This document shows positions 57,780 through 64,000 of a stretch of 64,000 bases of DNA, piece by piece. The notes under the pieces were generated by a model that saw only the letters and a program-made list of their open reading frames with translations, was not told where the DNA came from and made no database searches. Every line of letters starts with the position of its first letter. Within the stretch, counting starts at the first letter, position 1. Source of the stretch: Galerina marginata (taxonomy: Eukaryota > Basidiomycota > Agaricomycetes > Agaricales > Galerinaceae); contig JAECYW010000003.1 of assembly GCA_023014335.1 (NCBI GenBank), forward strand, positions 1,612,001-1,676,000, written 5' to 3'. The position numbers were made by a program, and so were the translations under genes.

Positions 57780-59742
57780 TTATAAAAAAATCCTTGCAAG
57801 GGATAATTCATGCGTACTTTTAGAAACGGAAGGATCATCCATCCACCGTCTTAAATTACTTCGCAGCGGGGTCAGGAGGTTATTTTCAATGGACTGGATA
57901 ACATCTTTATCCCTGATACCGGTCTATACGCAATAGGTCAGTGATAGAGGAGACATAACACCGCAAAAATCGACCCACCGAATTTTGTTCATCTCGTTGT
58001 AACAGAACATAATAAAGGGAAAGACATTCAGCCAACCGAGCAGGCTCGTAGGTCTCCTCGAAGTCTTTCAAAGCTAAAACGGAAGAAAAAATTTCAGGAG
58101 GATCGGGTCTGAAGAGTATGGGTCCGAAAGTCCGTAAGAACAACGGTCCTAGAAATATATTTTCTTTGCCTTCAGATAAAGCTTGAAGCAGTGCTTCTTT
58201 CACTAAGCCAACCGAAGCAACGCGCATTTGTGGAAACTCTGAGTCTCTCGTTAATTCGACTAGATGGTGAAATCGCAGTTGTTGGCTTCCAGACGCAAGG
58301 AGAAGAGAGAGGATACGAAAAGCTTGGAAGCGAATAGGCGGATCCGGATGAGCACTAGCGATGGATGGCAAAAAACCATAGAGAGGAACTGTGATATCAT
58401 GGGGAAGATCGTCCGTGGTCCCAGTGTTTCCCGTGAGCCGGGCATGCAGTCCCTTAAGAAGGACGGCAAGGGACTCGTCCAAGAATGTGTTGATCTGAAA
58501 GGAAGAGATAAGGGCAGGGAGGAGAAAGGATATTAATTTCTCTGGATCTTGTTGCGTTGAGGATTTGTGGGCCCAAAATACTAGGTCGCCTGCTGAGCAT
58601 GGTCCATTAATTTCTCCGGTGAATATACCAAGGGAGCTATAGGCCTCCTGAAGAAAACGGCATACGTAAGAGAAGGGGAATGTTGAACGATCCACCAACC
58701 AGTATTTCCAATATCGCTTTTTCTCCTTCTTCCCAATCCGATTCCGGTCTCGACCTAAGCCCCAACCGGGGGAAGCATTCCTCCAAGGTACGCTGGGCTA
58801 CATTTGCCTGTATGAGGCCTTCACATGCGATTAGTGCACTATCCAACAACCTTTTTATGATTGCCTTGGAAATAAAGCATTTTAAAAGGTTTAAATTATA
58901 CAGACGATAAAGTGGCCGAACCTTGCATGCCTTGACATCTTCTTCGTCCTCAAGAGAGACCAAATCTACCCAATCCCGTACACGCTTGGCAAGTGTCGCA
59001 GCGCTGAACAACAATAAGCGACCCTCGGTCCGCGTAGCTTTGCCACTAGCAGGGCCAATAATTGCTTCTAGCTCCTGAAGCAGCGGGACTAAAGTATCCG
59101 ACGCTGACTTCCGACGCAACTTCATCCTCGGGATTGCTATACTTTAGTATCTAAACAGAGAGTTTCATAGAAAGAGTTCATAACTTACCAGAAGCATATA
59201 TATCCATCAATGCAACCAGTTGATTCGAAATCGATATACGTTTGGTCTTTTTAGGGGGTTCTTCTGCCTCCTTTGCTTGTTCTTCAGGCTCTCCGTCACC
59301 TTCCTCATCGGCTTCCAAAGAATGTTCGAGCCGTTCGGCTGCCTCTTGCACGGCTATTACGACTTCCTTGGCTGAACTACATTCTCCTATGACCGATATA
59401 ATATCTCTAGCTCCTTGATCATCGCATGTGAGCAGCAACGGAAGCGTGTTCAGTGGGTCCTGTGAGCGTCTAGAGTCGAGATAGATCGATAGACGACAAG
59501 TTGGTAAGTCACTTACCAGGTATGAACTAGCACCCAAGTTCGCGATGAGTTGGTATATCTCTGGTAATGTCTTTCTAGGCTCTGGGTCGTAAACAGCAGA
59601 TGTTAAGAGCGCGACGATAGCTGAGCTGATTTCCTGTGGAACGACTTTTCACCATCAACTGAATGCCAAATACGATTTAGGTACCTCGTCATGGCAATCT
59701 TCCGTTAATTGCAACGCAGATGCTAGATTTCTGTCCACCATG
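57780..59742 (-). CDS. YAP-binding/ALF4/glomulin-family protein
   Basis: Minus-strand gene of at least six exons. ATG at 59742 (MVDRNLASALQLTEDCHDE). Spliced parts: EISSAIVALLTSAVYDPEPR, KTLPEIYQLIANLGASSY, DPLNTLPLLLTCDDQGARDI, AAERLEHSLEADEEGDGEPE with acidic-rich linker, SNQLVALMDIYAS, LLQELEAIIGPASGKATR, LLDSALIACEGLIQANVAQ, then the main exon (57990-58640): AYSSLGIFTGEINGPCSAGD, LISFLLPALISSFQINTFLD, AVLLKGLHARL, FQAFRILSLLLASGSQQLRF, TRDSEFPQMRVASVGLVKEA, LFLRTFGPILFRPDPPEIF, and LAECLSLYYVLLQRDEQN. The last exon (starting IRDKDVIQSIENNLLTPLRS) ends at TAA 57780-57782. The pattern fits the helical-repeat YAP/ALF4/glomulin family (relatives: yeast Ybp1/Ybp2, animal glomulin, a cullin-RING ligase inhibitor). 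It sits between two permease paralogues on opposite strands; a functional link is not indicated. Confidence 0.7.
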
Positions 59743-60231
59743 ATCCTTGACGCGATGAAGGGGCTTGTTCATGAAGCTTGCATGAACGTTGAGATGATTG
59801 AAGTTCTGGATGTGTGGTCCAGATAAGATGCAGCTAATCTAATCTACCTTTATTCTCACGCCTAGTCAGGTACCTCAGTGGGATGCACAGTTTTGCCGTC
59901 ATCCATTTCCTCTTGCTCTCAAGCGTCTAATCTGGGTCATGAATCTAGGGTGTTACATTCCCTTTGTTGGAACAAATGTTCATATCTCGATCTCTATCTG
60001 CTGGTATGCTTTCAATCTCTGCCTCGGGACAGGCTCAGGCACTTTCTTGCCCGTCTTTGGCTCTCACCCAATGCCAACCTGGTTCTAAAAAAGATCTGAG
60101 AACACCACCTTCATGCAAGTGTGGGGACGACATTCCAATTAGCGTGTGGGTTAAGAAGGCTGCCAAGTCCTGTTATCAGGTTACCTTCGGTCCCCTGACC
60201 TCCCACTCTTTCGACGAAGGCGGACCCAACT
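59743..60231. other. Divergent promoter region
   Basis: Between the glomulin-family gene (minus) and the second permease (plus). The frame 59964-60269 lies mostly in the likely leader and has no features. No other structure recognised. Confidence 0.45.
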
Positions 60232-62220
60232 ATGTCGTTCGACACGAAAGACGCAGTTCCAGTCAATGACTTAGAAAAACATGAGGCCTCGACCACTACG
60301 GTGGAAGTAGATGCCCATTCGACTTCCAAGGCAAGTTGGATGAAGAAGTTGGCAACTTGGGGGGTCGAAGAACGAGGCATGCTCTTATCTTTCACTTGTA
60401 GAATTATAATTGAGGTTCGACTTATCCTCGTCAGGAATTGTGCCAGTTCCTTTGGAGGAAAGAACCGACGAACAGTACAGCAAACTTTTCTTTGTCTTTC
60501 TTTCATCGAACTTGACGATATTGACGTAGGTCTGGTATATCACGTATATAATTTCCTGCTAATGTAACCCGAATGCTTCTGTTCCAGGTTCTCCATTGGC
60601 ACATTGGGGCCGGTAGTCTTTGATCTTGGCTTACGGGACTCTTGTCTTGTCATCATACTCTTCAACCTTTTCTGTGCCATCTTTCCGGCCTATTTGTACG
60701 GTATCCAATTTTTTTTTTTTTGCATTTCTGTTAGTGATGCTGGGGCTGTCAGCTCGACATGGGGAGCACATCTAGGAATGCGTCAAATGACCCTTTCTCG
60801 ATTCACTTTTGGGTGCGTACTTCTAACCAAACAGACCGAATTGATCTGAACGTCTCTCGGACAGCTATTACGGAGTGATCGTACCCTGTATCTTAAACCT
60901 CATCGGGGTCATCGGCTTTGCCACGTTGAACTGCATTCTGGGCGGTCAAGCCTTGGCCAGTGTTACTGACGGGCGCTTGAGTTGGACGTAAGTCGATTTT
61001 AATAATGGGTTCTACTTAATCTCATCGTTAATTAGTGTCGGAATCGTAATATTTACGATTGTCTCGGTTGTAGTTTCTTTCTGTGGGTATAAATTCCTTC
61101 ATTGGTAAGTTTTATTTTCGAGGTTGGTAAACGTCCTAACCCACCCAACGATTAGGTTTGAGAGGTTGGCATGGTTTCCTGTCTTGGTAGCCTTCGTCAT
61201 TGCGGTTGGGGTCGGAGCAAAACACTTTGACAATCCCCCTCCACCCGTCCCAGTATCCGCCGCCTCAATACTGGGTTTCGCTGGAACACAAGCTGGATTT
61301 ATGATTACCTGGTCCGGGTTTGCTGCCGACTACGGTAGTTATTTGCAACCTGTTGGATCAAGGTAAGGTCGCCGCCTTATCCAGACTGGGAATGTCGACT
61401 TAGACCAAGTTACCGCCGACAGCTGGAAAGTGTTCTGGTACGCTTACATGGGACTCTTTCTGCCTAACGTATGTGATCACCAGCCGTAGACTTCCGCCTT
61501 AGTTTTAACTGTTATCTGCTTAGGTTTTCGTGCAATCATTGGGTGCTGCTGTCGCCATTGCAGCTACATCGATTCCCGAATGGAATGACAACTTTGCTGG
61601 CGGAAACGTCGGAGGGTTGATAGAAGCCGTTTACCGGCCTTTGGGGGGCTTTGGGAAATTCTTGACGGTCATCATGAGCCTCTCGGTTGCACCCAATCTG
61701 GTGTCAATCTTCTACCGCTAAATTACCAGGTTATTGTCCCACGGCTGGTTGTTGTGCCACGATACGTCTTCACCCTACTCTCGGCAGCCATGTAGGTCTT
61801 GGGTTCGTCTTATTCTGCAAATCATACTAACATTTATTCTCCAGTGTGCTTCCCATCTCGATTGTCGGAGCCCACAGGTTCGATGCAGCTATAACGAACT
61901 TCCTCGGCTTGATTGGGTACTGGGCCTCCGCCTACGTGATCATCCTCATCATCGAGCACGTCTACTTCCGCTCTAACAAGTTTTCGAACTACGATATCGA
62001 CGCCTGGAATACACCCAAACGCCTTCCGTGGGGACTTGGGGCAATGGGTGCGGGTGTCCTCTCATTCGCCTTGGTCATTCCCTGCGTGAGCCAGGTGTGG
62101 TTCACCGGTCCTATCGCGAAGAAGACCGGTGATCTTGGGTTTGAGATCGCCCTTGTTCTTAGTGCGATTCTTTATCCCCCCATGCGATGGTTGGAGATCA
62201 AATGGCAAGGACATCTGTGA
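60232..62220 (+). CDS. Purine-cytosine permease (NCS1/FCY2-like), copy with apparent frameshift
   Basis: ATG at 60232 (MSFDTKDAVPVNDLEKHE). The spliced order parallels the copy at 55332: VEERGIVPVPLEERTDEQYS, KLFFVFLSSNLTILT, FSIGTLGPVVFDLGLRDSCL, PAYFSTWGAHLGMRQMTLSR, YYGVIVPCILNLIGVIGFAT, LNCILGGQALASV, then VGIVIFTIVSVVVSFCGY, FERLAWFPVLVAFVIAVGVG, ILGFAGTQAGFMITWSGFAA, VFWYAYMGLFLPN, VFVQSLGAAVAIAATSIPEW, GGNVGGLIEAVYRPLGGFGK and FLTVIMSLSVAPN. At 61719-61721 an in-frame TAA follows FYR, while LNYQVIVPRLVVVPRYVF continues in another frame from 61718, so a frameshift by a small deletion is likely. The last exon (IVGAHRFDAAITNFLGLIGY onward) ends at 62220. The first intron (60377-60434) has a GC-AG border. 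The reading frame is otherwise as intact as its paralogue. Confidence 0.85.
60377..60434 (+). other. Intron with non-canonical GC-AG border
   Basis: At the same codon position as a normal GT-AG intron of the paralogue (exon end E-R-G), the exon end reads AACGAG followed by GCATGC, and the intron ends CGTCAG before GAATTGTGCC. Splicing here restores IVPVPLEER. The GC donor is read directly from sequence; use of it is inferred from the paralogue. Confidence 0.6.
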
Positions 62221-62595
62221 TTAACCGCGACTATACGCAAGAGCATCTCCACCCCAGTTTGTATAGAAAATTAGAATGAAGCCCTCGACTAGTACGGCCA
62301 TGTATGCGGGTTATAGCACGCTTTATGGAAGTAGTAGTACGTATAAATATTCTTGGAGTGCCAGTGCGACAAACCCTCTCTGGATGGTTTAACATTGCAA
62401 CGTCGCGTTCAAATAAACGAGACTGTCTCAATCAGTTACTAGTTATTGGTCTGTGTTCACAGGCAATAACCGTCTCGGCAACGGCGATACTTCAACACAG
62501 AGGAGGCAACCATAAAGCAATTGTAGTAGAAATGCGGTATAATGGATACATCAAATGGGTAGCAGACCAATACATTGATACGTAAAATCCAGTGT
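62221..62595. other. Intergenic between convergent genes
   Basis: 3' flanks of the permease (plus) and the IKS1-type kinase (minus). Nothing recognised. Confidence 0.5.
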
Positions 62596-64000
62596 TCACC
62601 GTCCCAGGGGAATATCACGCAAACCACTATCCAACGGAATACAACACGCCGTCTCCCATCCACCCCTCAGCGCACTGAGCCCCAACACCCCCACATGCAA
62701 GAGGCCCAACCCCAACGTGACCCACACGCCTCTCATGCGCCATCCCATCGTCCACCCGCGTCCTCGACTATCTTGCCTCAACAACATCGTCTCTGGAGGC
62801 TCAGCGTCGTGGTCGATCACCGTGTCGGCGATGGCAGCGGCGAGCAACAAAGCGACGATTACGGGTCGCGGACGTGTCATGGAGTTGGGACACAGGCGTG
62901 GGATCGTCAAGATCTTCACGACGAGCAACGAGCTCCGGATAAGCCTCATGCCCATTCCACCATGGCCATGGAGGTCGCGTTCCGTTGATATCCTCGCTTT
63001 CTTTTTTCGTCGATGGTTGTCCCTGGGGAAGACAACTCCGGTCAAGAAATGCCTCCATGTGTTCCAGGTAAACCAGCTCCTCCAACTGCCTTCTTCCGGA
63101 CCTAGCACCTCTACAGGAGAAGGAAGCGCCAGGCGTTGAGACTTATCAGTAGCCAAAGATGTGAGTTCCATTGAAGTTCCTTCATTCGGGGTTGGAGAGG
63201 TAGGAGCAGACGTGTCCGTCCATGGACGGGCGAGTGGTAGACCTTGCGACGGGATATCTCCCAATGGATCGAACTAAACCATAATGAAAATCCAGTGGAT
63301 AGTATGAAGGTGGTACTAACGAACCTTGCCAGCCCGAATGGCAACATTGACTCTCTCACAGTTCGGTCTTGACCCAGGGTTTTTGTGCAGTAGGTTCTCC
63401 AGCAAGACGAGGAAAGAGCGTGGAAGACGACGAGCTTCAAAACCCGTGACAAGATCTGGATTAGATTTGAATCTGTACAAATTATTAAGAAGTTAGGACA
63501 CGGAACTAGAGAATAGAAAAGAAACTTGCCCAGGATAATCTAACACTTCTTTCTCGAGCCTGTCCATCTTTTCACCTTCTTCATTCCGACTGATAGGTTC
63601 GCCATTGGCGTCACCCACGGCAGCGTACCTGAAGTTGTCGATAAATAATCACTGGTCAGATTCTCCGTCCGTAAAGGACGAGCAAGGAAAATCCATACCG
63701 ATAAGGCAATTTAAAGAATAAGATCTTATGCAGTATCATCCCAAGGCTCCACATATCCGCCTTCGAGTCAATTTGCTGTAGAAGACCCGTATGCGGCGCA
63801 GGCAGACTCTCTGGAGCTGTGTATTCCAAACTGATTGCTTGTCAGGATCATAGTCCAACAAGTAGGTTCTCCAAAGCAGGGGAACTTACGTCCCAGTATT
63901 CCCAGAACGTGCTGCACGCGACGAATTGATCATGTCGCGCGAGGTACCGAAGTCTGAAAGCATGGCCCGTGGTCTACAAATCGAGCGTAAACAGGAGGAC
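62596..64000 (-). CDS. IKS1: IKS1-type Ser/Thr kinase with C-terminal membrane segments, 5' end cut by window edge
   Basis: The N-lobe and catalytic loop lie beyond position 64000. The visible part starts with the metal-binding MLSDFGTSRDMINSS (63900-63960), then the activation/APE region LEYTAPESLPAPHTGLLQ, the DMWSLGMILHKILFFKLPYR core of the C-lobe, a gap over the intron near 63630-63715, and the C-lobe end FEARRLPRSFLVLLENLLHK with NPGSRPNCERV. The later exon (62596-63264) is specific to the IKS1 branch: a basic, disordered linker, then the hydrophobic VIVALLLAAAIADTVIDHDA and a second hydrophobic segment VTLGLGLLHVGVLGLSALRG near the C-terminus. Fungal Iks1 proteins carry a C-terminal membrane anchor, so the kinase is probably tethered to an endomembrane. 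The DFG and APE motifs are intact. The stop is at 62596. Exact role unknown in this fungus; the name follows the yeast relative. Confidence 0.82.

Noticed and set aside
61701..61729. 29-nt GT...AG segment that would restore the reading frame of the permease copy
   Set aside because: Too short for a typical intron in this genome and its removal would delete conserved residues; treated as a possible frameshift instead.
1..64000. Transposons, LTRs, CRISPR arrays, operons, rRNA genes
   Set aside because: No long direct or inverted terminal repeats, spaced repeats, reverse-transcriptase/integrase/transposase motifs or rRNA-like conserved segments were seen; the genome is fungal nuclear.

Overview
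The window is nuclear DNA of a filamentous fungus, most likely a mushroom-forming basidiomycete (Agaricomycetes). The genes carry many short introns of about 45-70 nt with GT-AG ends, and families characteristic of that group are present (FunK1-type kinases, DUF6533 membrane proteins, YAP-binding/ALF4/glomulin protein, UBL3-like prenylated ubiquitin fold). Twenty-four protein-coding genes are supported; two run off the window edges. No rRNA, tRNA, CRISPR array or recognisable transposon was found. Gene spans below cover introns; exon borders were placed by hand from splice signals and family conservation, so individual junctions can be off.

Left part (1-13 kb): a bestrophin-like anion channel (cut at the left edge), fimbrin (actin bundling), an unrecognised protein and a DUF6533 membrane protein, all on the minus strand, then a secreted calcineurin-type phosphoesterase on plus. 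14-22 kb (plus): a large secreted Thr/Ser-rich mucin-like protein with a duplicated Cys module, a DUF1275 membrane protein and a GH105-like glycosidase. 23-36 kb: two uncharacterised conserved proteins, a 2.8-kb gene-poor stretch, a UBL3/MUB-like protein with a CaaX end, and a tail-to-tail pair of FunK1 kinase genes that both appear to lack the N-lobe.

36-46 kb: a second bestrophin, a polyQ/proline-rich protein, the mitochondrial ribosomal protein mL44 (RNase III fold) and a 150-residue stand-alone FHA protein. 46-64 kb: a tandem pair of F-box genes, a long 2-oxoglutarate/Fe(II) oxygenase with an acidic N-terminus and a SUMO-interaction-like C-terminus, two purine-cytosine permease paralogues flanking a YAP-binding/ALF4/glomulin-family gene, and an IKS1-type membrane-tethered kinase cut at the right edge.

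Most of the window is an ordinary mixture of housekeeping and lineage-specific genes, and no operon-like pathway is evident. Lineage-specific duplications are common: two bestrophins, two FunK1, two F-box and two permeases. One permease copy (60.2-62.2 kb) carries an apparent frameshift in a conserved membrane segment. The least conventional items are the mucin-like secreted protein, the N-lobe-less FunK1 pair, and the oxygenase with a SIM-like tail. I did not see a clearly new multi-gene system.
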